Assembly (NCBI GenBank): GCA_037389465.1
Contig: JAZARR010000172.1
Coordinates: forward strand, 4,193,501 to 4,257,500
Length of the DNA stretch: 64,000 bases
From: Baylisascaris procyonis
Taxonomy: Eukaryota; Nematoda; Chromadorea; Rhabditida; Ascarididae
Direction of reading: 5' to 3'
Made by a program: the position numbers and the translations under genes
Notes under the pieces: generated by a model
Database searches by the model: none
Seen by the model: only the letters and a program-made list of their open reading frames with translations
Told to the model about the DNA's origin: nothing
Part shown: positions 13,801 through 25,959 of the stretch, piece by piece
Layout: each line of letters starts with the position of its first letter
Numbering within the stretch: the stretch's first letter is position 1

Positions 13801-16479
13801 TCCATTCGGTCCAGTTCGACCTGACTCGATTCGAGTCGGTCCGATTCGATCTGCTCCGATCCGATTCCATCCGATTCGATTCGATTCGATCCGATCCGAT
13901 TCGATTCGACTCGGTCTGATTCAGTTCGATCCTATCCGATTCGATTCGGCCCGGTTCGACCCTATTCGATCCGATTCGGTTCGATCCGATTCGATCCGAT
14001 CCGGTTCGATCCGATTCGATCCGATCCGAATCCATTCGGTCCAGTTCGACCCGATTCGATCCGACCCGGTTCGATTCGACTCGGTCCAGTCCGACTCGAT
14101 CCTATCCGATCCGATTCCACCCGACTCCACTGGACTCGGTCTGATTCGATTCGACCGATCCGATTCGATTCGCCCCGATCCGACCCGATTCGAGCCGACT
14201 CGATTCCATCCGATTCGACCCGATCCGACCCGATTCGACCCGATTCGAGCCGATTCGATTTTATTCGATTCGATCCGATCCGATTCGGTTGGTTTCGATT
14301 TGATCCGATTCGATCCGATTCGGTCCGATTCGATTCGATCCAGTTCGACCCGACTCGATTCGATTCGTTCCGACCCTATTCGAGTCGATCGATTCGGTCC
14401 GACTCGATTCGATTGCATTCGATTCGATCCGATCCGATCCGGTTCGATTCGATTTGATCCGATTCCATCAGATTCGGTTCGACCCGATCCGATTCGATTC
14501 GACCCGATTCGGCCCGATTTGATTCGATTCGGTTCGACCCGTTCGATCCCATCTGATCCGATTCGAAACGATTCGACTCGAATCCTTCCGGTTCGGTCCG
14601 ACTCGATTCGATTCCATTCGATTCGATCCGATCCGATCCGATTCCATTCGATCAGATTCGATTCGACCCGATCCGATTCAACCCGACTCGACTCGACTCG
14701 GCCTGATTCGATTCGACCGATCCGACTCGATTCGGCCCGATCCGACCCGATTCGAGCCGATTTGATTCCACCCGATTCGACCCGATCCGATCCCATTCGA
14801 CCCGATTCAACCAGATTCGATTCCATTCGATTCGATCCGATCGGATTCGGTTCGTTTCGATTTCATCGGGTTCGATCCGATTCGATCCGATCCGAATCCA
14901 TTCGGTCCAGTTCGATCCGACTCGATTCGACTCGGTCCGATTCGATTTGCTCCGATCCGATTCCATCCGATTCGATTCGATTCGACCCGATCCGAATCGA
15001 TTCGGCCCGATCCGACCCGATTCCAGCCGATTCGATTCCATCCGATTCGACCCGATCCGATTCGATTCGACTCGGTCTGACTCGGTTCGATCCTATCCGA
15101 TTCGATTCGGCCCGGTTCGACCCTATTCGATCCGATTCGGTTCGATCCGATTCGATCCGATCCGAATCCGTTCGGTCCAGTTCGACCCGATTCGATTCGA
15201 CCCGATTCGATTCGATTCGATTCGATTCGGCCCGACTCGGTCCGATTCGATTCGATCCGATCCGATTCCATCCGATTCGATTCGATTCGACCCGATCCGA
15301 ATCGATTCGGCCCGATCCGACCCGATTCGAGCCGATTCGATTCCATCCGATTCGACCCGATCCGATTCGGTTCGTTTCGATTTGATCCGATTCGATCCGA
15401 TTCGGTCCGATCCGATTCGATTCGGCTCGGTCTGATTCGATTCGATCCTATCCGATTCGATTCCATCCGATTCGACCCGATCCGATTCGGTTCGATCCGA
15501 TTCGATCCGGCTCGATCCGATTCGATCCGATTCGGTTCGATCCGTTTCGACCCGGTTCGATTCGATTCGACCCGATTTGACCCGATTCGATTCGATTCGG
15601 CCCGATCCGACCCGATTCGAGCCGATTCGATTCCACCCGATTCGACCCGATCCGGTTCGATCCGATTCGATCCGATTCGGTTCGATCCGTTTCGACCCGA
15701 TTCGATTCGATTCGACCCGATTTGACCCGATTCGATTCGATTCGATCCGATTCGACCCTACTCGATCCGATTCGGTTCGATCCGATTCGATCCGATTCGG
15801 TTCGATCCGTTTCGACCCGATTCGATTCGATTCGACCCGATTTGACCCGATTCGATTCGATTCGAGCCGATTCGATTCCACCCGATTCGACCCGATCCGG
15901 TTCGATCCGATTCGATCCGATTCGGTTCGATCCGTTTCGACCCGGTTCGATTCGATTCGACCCGATTTGACCCGATTCGATTCGATTCGGCCCGATCCGA
16001 CCCGGTTCGAGCCGATTCGATTCCACCCGATTCGACCGGATCCGGTTCGATCCGATTCGATCCGATTCGGTTCGATCCGTTTCGACCCGATTCGATTCGA
16101 TTCGACCCGATTTGACCCGATTCGATTCGATTCGATCCGATTCGACCCTACTCGATCCGATTCGGTTCGATCCGATTCGATCCGGTTGGATCCGATTCGA
16201 TCCGATTCGGTTCGATCCGTTTCGACCCGATTCGATTCGATTCGACCCGATTTGACCCGATTCGATTCGATTCGGCCCGATCCGACCCGATTCGAGCCGA
16301 TTCGATTCCACCCGATTCGACCCGATCCGGTTCGATCCGATTCGATCCGATTCGGTTCGATCCGTTTCGACCCGATTCGATTCGATTCGACCCGATTTGA
16401 CCCGATTCGATTCGATTCGATCCGATTCGACCCTACTCGATCCGATTCGGTCCGATCCGATTCGATCCAATCAGATTAA
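10872..16479 (+). repeat. Family A higher-order repeat, copy 3 (most complete)
   Basis: The only family A copy complete at both ends in the window. It includes a leading segment (10872-11128) not visible before copy 1. From 11129 it follows copy 1 at offset 11128, then 11129. Landmarks: 11246 (ATGATCCGATTCGGAACG), 11925, 13576, 14553. It keeps the 24-bp and 60-bp segments that copy 2 lacks. It ends in the sub-array at 15485-16468. Confidence 0.88.
15485..16468 (+). repeat. 120-145 bp sub-array, third occurrence
   Basis: GATCCGTTTC occurs at 15539, 15684, 15804, 15929, 16074, 16214 and 16359, spaced 145, 120, 125, 145, 140 and 145 bp. With seven landmarks this is the longest run. Spacing differences are multiples of five, so repeats gain or lose whole pentamers. 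Confidence 0.87.
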
Positions 16480-16749
16480 ATTCCATCCGATTCGACCCGA
16501 TTCGATACGACCCGATTCGATTCGACTCGGTCCAATCCGACTCGATCCTATCCGATCCGATTCGACGCGATTCGATCCGACTCGATTCGATTCGTTCCGA
16601 CCCGATTCGAGTCGATCGATTCGATCAGATCCGATTCGGTTCGATTCGATCTTATCCGATTCCATCAGATTCGGTTCGACCCGACCGGATTTGATTCGAC
16701 CCGATTCGACCCGATTTGATTCGATTCGCTTCGACCCATTCGATCCGAT
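16480..16749 (+). repeat. Family A copy 4 start, passing into family B
   Basis: Matches 10872 onward at offset 5608, then 5504 after a 104-bp deletion at about 16608. That deletion removed one GAGCC-GATC-GATTC phrase and joined to the later GAGTC-GATC-GATTC phrase. The match to family A continues past the landmark at 16750 to about 17335. Family B is thus a re-amplified derivative that begins with family A sequence. Confidence 0.8.
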
Positions 16750-19134
16750 ATGATCCGATTCGGAACGATTCGACTCGAATCCTTCCGATTCGGTCCGACT
16801 CGATTCCATTCGGTTCGACACGATTCGATTCGATTCGACCCGATTCGATTCGATTTGGTCCGTTTCGATTCGGCCCGATCCGATTCCATTCGATCAGATT
16901 CGATTCGACCCGATCCGATTCAACCCGACTCGACTCGACTCGGCCTGATTCGATTCGACCCAATCCGATTCGATCCGGCCCGATTCGAGCCGATTCGGTT
17001 CCATCCGACTCGACCCGATCCGACCCGATTCGACCCGATTCGAGCCGATTCGATTCCATTCGATTCGATCCGATCCCATTCGGTTCGATTCGATTTTATC
17101 CGATTCCATCAGATTCGGTTCGACCCGACCCGATTTGATTCGACCCGATTCGACCCGATTTGATTCGATTCGGTCCGATGCGATTCGATCCAATCCGATT
17201 CCATTCCATCCGATTCGACCCGATTCGATACGACCCGATTCGATTCGACTCGGTCCTATCCGACTCCATCCTATCCGATTCGATTCGACCCGATTCGATC
17301 CGACTCGATTCGATTCGTTCCGACCCGGTTCGAGCCGATCGATTCCATCCGATTCGATTCGATCCGATTCGATCTGATCCGATTCGATTCGATCCAGTTC
17401 GACCCGACTCGATTCGATTCGTTCCGACCCGATTCGAGTCGATCGATACGGTCCGATTCGATTCGATTCCATTCGACTCGATCCGATCCGATTCGGTTCG
17501 ATTCCATTTTATCCGACTCCATCAGATTCGGTTCGACCCGACCCGATTTGATTCGACCCGATTCGACCCGATTTGATTCGATTCGGTTCGACCCATTCGA
17601 TCCGATATGATCCGATTGGAAACGATTCGACTCGAATCCTTCCGATTCGGTCCGACTCGATTCCATTCGGTTCGACACGATTCGATTCGATTCGACCCGA
17701 TTCGATTCGATTTGGTCCGGTTCGGTTCGGCCCGATCCGACTCCATTCGATCAGACTCGATTCGACCCGATCGATTCAACGCGAGTCGACTCGACTCGGT
17801 CTGATTCGATTCGACCCGATCCGGTTCGATTCGGCCCGATCCGACCCGATTCCAGCCGATTCGATTCCATCCGATTCGACCCGATCCGACGCGATTCGAC
17901 CCGATTCGAGCCGATTCGATTCCATTCGATTTGATCCGATCCCATTCGGTTCGTTTCGATTTGATCCGATTCGATCCGATTCGGTCCGATTCGATTCGAT
18001 CCAGTTCGACCGGACTCGATTCGATTCGTTCCGGACCTATTCGAGTCGATCGACTCGGTCCGACTCGATTCGATTCCATTCGACTCGATCCGATCCGATT
18101 CGGTTCGATTCGATTTGATCCGATTTCGTCAGATTCGGTTCGACCCGATCCGACTCGATTCGACCCGATTCGACCCGATTTGATTCTATTCGGTTCGACC
18201 CATTCGACCCCATTCGGTTCGATCCGATTCGATCCGATCCGAATCCAATCGGTCCAGTTCGACCCCATTCGATTCGGCCCGATTCGATTCGATTCGATTC
18301 GATTCGGCCCGACTCGGTCCGATTCGATCCGATCCGATTCCATCCGATTCGACTCGATTCGATCCGACCCGATTCAACCCGACTCGACTCGACTCGGTCT
18401 GACTCGATTCGACCCGATCCGATTCGATTCGGCCCGATCCGACCCGATTCGAGCCGATTCGATTCCATCCGATTCGACCCGATTCGATACGACCCGATTC
18501 GATTCGACTCGGTCCAATCCGACTCGATCCTATCCGATCCGATTCGACGCGATTCGATCCGACTCGATTCGATTGGTTCCGACCCGATTCGAGTCGATCG
18601 ATACGGTCCGATTCGATTCGATCCGATTCGATCCGATCCGATTCGATTCGATCCAGTTCGACCCGACTCGATTCGATTCGTTCCGACCCGATTCGAGTCG
18701 ATCGATTCGATCCGATCGGATTCGGTTCGATTCGATTTTATCCGATTCCATCACATTCGGTTCGACCCGACCCGATTTGATTCGACCCGATTCGACCCGA
18801 TTTGATTCGATTCGGTCCGATGCGATTCGATCCAATCCGATTCCATTCCATCCGATTCGACCCGATTCGATACGACCCGATTCGATTCGACTCGGTCCAA
18901 TCCGACTCGATCCTATCCGATTCGATTCGACCCGATTCGATCCGACTCGATTCGATTCGTTCCGACCCGATTCGAGCCGATCGATTCCATCCGATTCGAT
19001 TCGATCCGATTCGATCCGATCCGATTCGATTCGATCCAGTTCGACCCGACTCGATTCGATTCGTTACGACCCGATTTGATTCGACCCGATTCGACCCGAT
19101 TCGATTCGATTCGGTTCGACCCATTCGATCCGAT
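16750..19134 (+). repeat. Family B higher-order repeat, 2,385 bp, copy 1
   Basis: From landmark 16750 (ATGATCCGATTCGGAACG) to landmark 19135. A second internal landmark at 17607 reads ATGATCCGATTGGAAACG, 857 bp in. The copy matches the next one at offset 2385. It includes the phrase CCGGACCTATTCGAGTCG near 18031, which later marks module E, so module E probably derives from family B. Confidence 0.88.
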
Positions 19135-21518
19135 ATGATCCGATTCGAAACGATTCGACTCGAATCCTTCCGATTCGGTCCGACTCGATTCCATTCGGTT
19201 CGACACGATTCGATTCGATTCGACCCGATTCGATTCGATTTGGTCCGTTTCGATTCGGCCCGATCCGATTCCATTCGATCAGATTCGATTCGACCCGATC
19301 CGATTCAACCCGACTCGACTCGACTCGGCCTGATTCGATTCGACCCAATCCGATTCGATTCGGCCCGATTCGAGCCGATTCGGTTCCATCCGACTCGACC
19401 CGATCCGACCCGATTCGACCCGATTCGAGCCGATTCGATTCCATTCGATTCGATCCGATCCCATTCGGTTCGATTCGATTTTATCCGATTCCATCAGATT
19501 CGGTTCGACCCGACCCGATTTGATTCGACCCGATTCGACCCGATTTGATTCGATTCGGTCCGATGCGATTCGATCCAATCCGATTCCATTCCATCCGATT
19601 CGACCCGATTCGATACGACCCGATTCGATTCGACTCGGTCCAATCCGACTCGATCCTATCCGATTCGATTCGACCCGATTCGATCCGACTCGATTCGATT
19701 CGTTCCGACCCGGTTCGAGCCGATCGATTCCATCCGATTCGATTCGATCCGATTCGATCTGATCCGATTCGATTCGATCCAGTTCGACCCGACTCGATTC
19801 GATTCGTTCCGACCCGATTCGAGTCGATCGATACGGTCCGATTCGATTCGATTCCATTCGACTCGATCCGATCCGATTCGGTTCGATTCCATTTTATCCG
19901 ACTCCATCAGATTCGGTTCGACCCGACCCGATTTGATTCGACCCGATTCGACCCGATTTGATTCGATTCGGTTCGACCCATTCGATCCGATATGATCCGA
20001 TTGGAAACGATTCGACTCGAATCCTTCCGATTCGGTCCGACTCGATTCCATTCGGTTCGACACGATTCGATTCGATTCGACCCGATTCGATTCGATTTGG
20101 TCCGGTTCGGTTCGGCCCGATCCGACTCCATTCGATCAGACTCGATTCGACCCGATCGATTCAACGCGAGTCGACTCGACTCGGTCTGATTCGATTCGAC
20201 CCGATCCGGTTCGATTCGGCCCGATCCGACCCGATTCGAGCCGATTCGATTCCATCCGATTCGACCCGATCCGACCCGATTCGACCCGATTCGAGCCGAT
20301 TCGATTCCATTCGATTCGATCCGATCCCATTCGGTTCGATTCGATTTGATCCGATTCGATCCGATTCGGTCCGATTCGATTCGATCCAGTTCGACCGGAC
20401 TCGATTCGATTCGTTCCGGACCTATTCGAGTCGATCGACTCGGTCCGACTCGATTCGATTCCATTCGACTCGATCCGATCCGATTCGGTTCGATTCGATT
20501 TGATCCGATTTCGTCAGATTCGGTTCGACCCGATCCGACTCGATTCGACCCGATTCGACCCGATTTGATTCTATTCGGTTCGACCCATTCGACCCGATTC
20601 GGTTCGATCCGATTCGATCCGATCCGAATCCAATCGGTCCAGTTCGACCCATTCGATTCGGCCCGATTCGATTCGATTCGATTCGATTCGGCCCGACTCG
20701 GTCCGATTCGATCCGATCCGATTCCATCCGATTCGACTCGATTCGATCCGACCCGATTCAACCCGACTCGACTCGACTCGGTCTGACTCGATTCGACCCG
20801 ATCCGATTCGATTCGGCCCGATCCGACCCGATTCGAGCCGATTCGATTCCATCCGATTCGACCCGATTCGATACGACCCGATTCGATTCGACTCGGTCCA
20901 ATCCGACTCGATCCTATCCGATCCGATTCGACGCGATTCGATCCGACTCGATTCGATTGGTTCCGACCCGATTCGAGTCGATCGATACGGTCCGATTCGA
21001 TTCGATCCGATTCGATCCGATCCGATTCGATTCGATCCAGTTCGACCCGACTCGATTCGATTCGTTCCGACCCGATTCGAGTCGATCGATTCGATCCGAT
21101 CGGATTCGGTTCGATTCGATTTTATCCGATTCCATCACATTCGGTTCGACCCGACCCGATTTGATTCGACCCGATTCGACCCGATTTGATTCGATTCGGT
21201 CCGATGCGATTCGATCCAATCCGATTCCATTCCATCCGATTCGACCCGATTCGATACGACCCGATTCGATTCGACTCGGTCCAATCCGACTCGATCCTAT
21301 CCGATTCGATTCGACCCGATTCGATCCGACTCGATTCGATTCGTTCCGACCCGATTCGAGCCGATCGATTCCATCCGATTCGATTCGATCCGATTCGATC
21401 CGATCCGATTCGATTCGATCCAGTTCGACCCGACTCGATTCGATTCGTTACGACCCGATTTGATTCGACCCGATTCGACCCGATTCGATTCGATTCGGTT
21501 CGACCCATTCGATCCGAT
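19135..21518 (+). repeat. Family B higher-order repeat, 2,384 bp, copy 2
   Basis: Follows copy 1 at offset 2385, changing to 2384 near 20650. There GACCCATTCG replaces GACCCCATTCG of copy 1 (about 18263), a loss of one C. The internal landmark at 19992 again reads GATTGGAAACG, 857 bp in. Differences seen by eye are scattered single bases. Confidence 0.9.
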
Positions 21519-21950
21519 ATGATCCGATTCGAAACGATTCGACTCGAATCCTTCCGATTCGGTCCGACTCGATTCCATTCGGTTCGACACGATTCGATTC
21601 GATTCGACCCGATTCGGTTCGATTTGGTCCGTTTCGATTCGGCCCGATCCGATTCCATTCGATCAGATTCGATTCGACCCGATCCGATTCAACCCGACTC
21701 GACTCGACTCGGCCTGATTCGATTCGACCCAATCCGATTCGATTCGGCCCGATCCGACCCGATTCGAGCCGATTCGGTTCCATCCGATTCGACCCGATCC
21801 GACCCGACTCGACCCGATTCGAGCCGATTCGATTCCATTCGATTCGATCCGATCCCATTCGGTTCGATTCGATTTTATCCGATTCCATCAGATTCGGTTC
21901 GACCCGACCCGATTTGATTCGACCCGATTCGACCCGATCCGGTTCGATTC
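21519..21950 (+). repeat. Family B higher-order repeat, copy 3 (partial)
   Basis: Continues from the landmark at 21519, 2,384 bp after 19135. A 15-bp insertion near 21750 adds GATCCGACCCGATTC-type units. After about 21950 the sequence no longer follows family B order and passes into a segment like the CCGGACC part of module E. Confidence 0.75.
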
Positions 21951-22720
21951 GGCCCGATTCGACCCGATTCGAGCCGATTCGATTCCATCCGATTCGACCC
22001 GATCCCATTCGGTCCGTTTCGATTTGATCCGATTCGATCCGATTCGGTCCGATTCGATTCGATGCAGTTCGACCGGACTCGATTCGATTCGTTCCGGACC
22101 TATTCGAGTCGATCGACTCGGTCCGACTCGATTCGATTCCATTCGACTCGATCCGATCCGATTCGGTTCCATTCGATTTGATCCGATTTCGTCAGATTCG
22201 GTTCGACCCGATCCGATTCGGTTCGACCCGATCCGATTCGATTCGACCCGATTCGACCCGATTTGATTCTATTCGGTTCGATCCATTCGACCCGGTTCGG
22301 TTCGATCCGAATCGATCCGATCCGAATCCAATCGGTCCAGTTCGACCCCATTCGATTCGGCCCGATTCGATTCGATTCGATTCGATTCGGCCCGACTCGG
22401 TCCGATTCGATCCGATCCGATTCCATCCGATTCGACTCGATTCGATCCGATCCGATTCAACCCGACTCGACTCGACTCGGTCTGACTCGATTCGACCCGA
22501 TCCGATTCGATTCGGCCCGATCCGACCCGATTCGAGCCGATTCGGTTCCATCCGATTCGACCCGATTCGATACGACCCGATTCGATTCGACTCGGTCCAA
22601 TCCGACTCGATCCTATCCGATCCGATTCGACGCGATTCGATCCGACTCGATTCGATTCGTTCCGACCCGATTCGAGCCGATCGATTCCATCCGATTCGGT
22701 TCGACCCGATTCGATCCGAT
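21951..22720 (+). repeat. Transition segment, related to first part of module E
   Basis: Contains CCGGACCTATTCGAGTCG at 22094. It matches 26515-27211 at offset 4511, then 4491, because a 20-bp GGTTC-GACCC-GATCC-GATTC block is present twice near 22200-22225. It ends at the landmark at 22721. Confidence 0.78.
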
Positions 22721-24005
22721 ATGATCCGATTCGAAACGATTCGACTCGAATCCTTCCGATTCGGTCCGACTCGATTCCATTCGGTTCGACACGATTCGAT
22801 TCGATTCGACCCGATTCGGTTCGATTTGGTCCGTTTCGATTCGGCCCGATCCGATTCCATTCGATCAGATTCGATTCGACCCGATCCGATTCAACCCGAC
22901 TCGACTCGACTCGGCCTGATTCGATTCGACCCAATCCGATTCGATTCGGCCCGATCCGACCCGATTCGAGCCGATTCGGTTCCATCCGATTCGACCCGAT
23001 CCGACCCGACTCGACCCGATTCGAGCCGATTCGATTCCATTCGATTCGATCCGATCCCATTCGGTTCGATTCGATTTTATCCGATTCCATCAGATTCGGT
23101 TCGACCCGACCCGATTTGATTCGACCCGATTCGACCCGATTTGATTCGATTCGGTCCGATGCGATTCGATCCAATCCGATTCCATTCCATCCGATTCGAC
23201 CCGATTCGATACGACCCGATTCGATTCGACTCGGTCCAATCCGACCCGATTCTATCCGATTCGATTCGACCCGATCCGACCCGACTCGAGCCGATTCGTT
23301 CCGACCCGATTCGAGCCGATCGATTCCATCCGATTCTATTCGGTTCGATTCGAGTTTATCCGATTCCATCAGATTCGGTTCGACCCGACCCGATTTGATT
23401 CGACCCGATTCGACCCGATTTGATTCGATTCGGTCCGATGCGATTCGATCCAATCCGATTCCATTCCATCCGATTCGACTCGATTCGATACGACCTGATT
23501 CGATTCGATCCAGTTCGACCCGACTCGATTCGATTCGTTCCGGCCCTATTGGAGTCGATCGATTCGGTCCGACTCGATTCGATTCCATTCGACTCGAACC
23601 GATCCGATTCGATCCAATCCGATTCCATTCCGTCCGATTCGACCCGATTCGATACGACCCGATTCGATTCGACTCGGCCCAATCCGACTCGATCCTATCC
23701 GATTCGATTCGACCCGATTCGATCCGACTCGATTCGATTCGTTCCGACCCGATTCGAGCCGATCGATTCCATCCGATTCGATTCGATCCGATTCGATCCG
23801 ATCCGACTCGATTCGATTCAGTTCGACCCGATCCGAGTCGATCGATACTGTCCGATTCGATTCGATTCCATTCGATTCGATCCGATCCGATTCGGTTCGA
23901 TTCGATTTTATCCGATTCCATCAGATTCGGTTCGACCCGACCCGATTTGATTCGACCCGATTCGACCCGATTTGATTCGATTCGGTTCGACCCATTCGAT
24001 CCGAT
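22721..24005 (+). repeat. Mosaic segment: module E second part fused to module D part
   Basis: From 22721 to about 23335 it matches 27212 onward at offset 4491. From about 23340 it switches to a match with 31965 onward (first part of D copy 1) at offset 8625, with CCGGCCCTATTGGAGTCG near 23541. The switch point is a recombinant junction between two modules that lie further right in the window. Confidence 0.75.
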
Positions 24006-24517
24006 ATGATCCGATTCGAAACGATTCGACTCGAATCCTTCCGATTCGGTCCGACTCGATTCCATTCGGTTCGACACGATTCGATTCGATTCGACCCGAT
24101 TCGATTCGATTTGGTCCGTTTCGATTCGGCCCGATCCGATTCCATTCGATCAGATTCGATTCGACCCGATCCGATTCAACCCGACTCGACCCGACTCGGC
24201 CTGATTCGATTCGACCCAATCCGATTCGATTCGGCCCGATCCGACCCGATTCGAGCCGATTCGGTTCCATCCGATTCGACCCGATCCGACCCGATTCGAC
24301 CCGATTCGAGCCGATTCGATTCCATTCGATTCGATCCGATCCCATTCGGTTCGATTCGATTTTATCCGATTCCATCAGATTCGGTTCGACCCGACCCGAT
24401 TTGATTCGACCCGATTCGACCCGATTTGATTCGATTCGGTCCGATGCGATTCGATCCAATCCGATTCTATTCCATCCGATTCGACCCGATTCGATACGAC
24501 CCGATTCGATTCGACTC

Positions 24518-24717
24518 GGTCCAATCCGACTCGATCCTATCCGATTCGATTCGACCCGATCCGACCCGACTCGAGCCGATTCGATTCCATCCGATTCGAC
24601 CCGATCCGACCCGATTCGGTCCAATCCGACTCGATCCTATCCGATTCGATTCGACCCGATCCGACCCGACTCGAGCCGATTCGATTCCATCCGATTCGAC
24701 CCGATCCGACCCGATTC
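24518..24717 (+). repeat. 100-bp tandem duplication (GGTCCAATCC... unit)
   Basis: GGTCCAATCCGACTCGATCC begins at 24518 and again at 24618, each followed by the same CTCGAG-containing stretch. The same 100-bp doublet is found near 33146/33246, 42058/42158, 51068/51168 and 63688/63788, and in other F and D modules. The module at 52100 has only one member. Confidence 0.82.
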
Positions 24718-25493
24718 GACCCGATTCGAGCCGATTCGATTCCGTTCGGTTCGAGCCGTTCGATTCCATCCGATTCGATTCGATTCGATCCGATCCGATT
24801 CGATTCGATCCAGTTCGACCCGACTCGATTCGATTCGTTCCGGCCCTATTCGAGTCGATCGATTCGGTCCGACTCCATTCGATTCCATTCGACTCGAACC
24901 GATCCGATTCGGTCCAATCCGATTCCATTCCATCCGATTCGACCCGACTCGATACGACCCGATTCGATTCGACTCGGTCCAATCCGACTCGATCCTATCC
25001 GATTCGATTCGACCCGATTCGAGCCGATTCGGTTCCATCCGATTCGACCCGATCCGACCCGATTCGATTCGAGTTTATCCGATTCCATCAGATTCGGTTC
25101 GACCCGACCCGATTTGATTCGACCCGATTCGACCCGATTTGATTCGATTCGGTCCGATGCGATTCGATCCAATCCGATTCCATTCCATCCGATTCGACTC
25201 GATTCGATACGACCCGATTCGATTCGACTCGGTCCAATCCGACTCGATCCTATCCGATTCGATTCGACCCGATTCGACCCGACTCGATTCGATTCGTTCC
25301 GACCCGATTCGAGCCGATCGATTCCATCCGATTCTATTCGATCCGATTCGATTCCATCCGATCCGATTCGGTTCGGTTCGATTTTATCCGATTCCATCAG
25401 ATTCGGTTCGACCCGACCCGATTTGATTCGACCCGATTCGATCCGACTCGATTCGATTCGTTCCGACCCGATTCGAGCCGATCGATTCCATCC

Positions 25494-25931
25494 GATTCTA
25501 TTCGACCCGATTCGACCCGATCCGATTCGATTCGGCCCGATCCGACCCGATTCGAGCCGATTCGATTCCATCCGATTCGACCCGATTCGATACGACCCGA
25601 TTCGATTCGACTCGGTCCAATCCGACTCGATCCTATCCGATCCGATTCGACGCGATTCGATCCGACTCGATTCGATTCGTTCCGACCCGATTCGAGCCGA
25701 TCGATTCCATCCGATTCTATTCGACCCGATTCGACCCGATCCGATTCGATTCGGCCCGATCCGACCCGATTCGAGCCGATTCGATTCCATCCGATTCGAC
25801 CCGATTCGATACGACCCGATTCGATTCGACTCGGTCCAATCCGACTCGATCCTATCCGATCCGATTCGACGCGATTCGATCCGACTCGATTCGATTCGTT
25901 CCGACCCGATTCGAGCCGATCGATTCCATCC
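25494..25931 (+). repeat. 219-bp tandem duplication inside module F copy 1
   Basis: GATTCTATTCGACCCG occurs at 25494 and 25713, and the register repeats again at 25932, where the unit diverges to GATTCGGTTCGACCC. Each member holds GATCCTATCCGATCCGATTC followed by GACGC. Modules F2 and F3b carry one member here, so the doubling is private to this copy. Confidence 0.85.
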
Positions 25932-25959
25932 GATTCGGTTCGACCCGATTCGATCCGAT

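Larger units (their letters stand above)
24006..25959 (+). repeat. Module F, copy 1 (1,954 bp)
   Basis: Matches 41545 onward at offset 17539, changing to 17424 by its end. Contains the 100-bp tandem duplication at 24518, the phrase GAGCCGTTCGATTCC near 24752, CCGGCCCTATTCGAGTCG near 24839, and a 219-bp tandem duplication that makes it longer than copies 2 and 3b (1,839 bp each). Confidence 0.82.
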
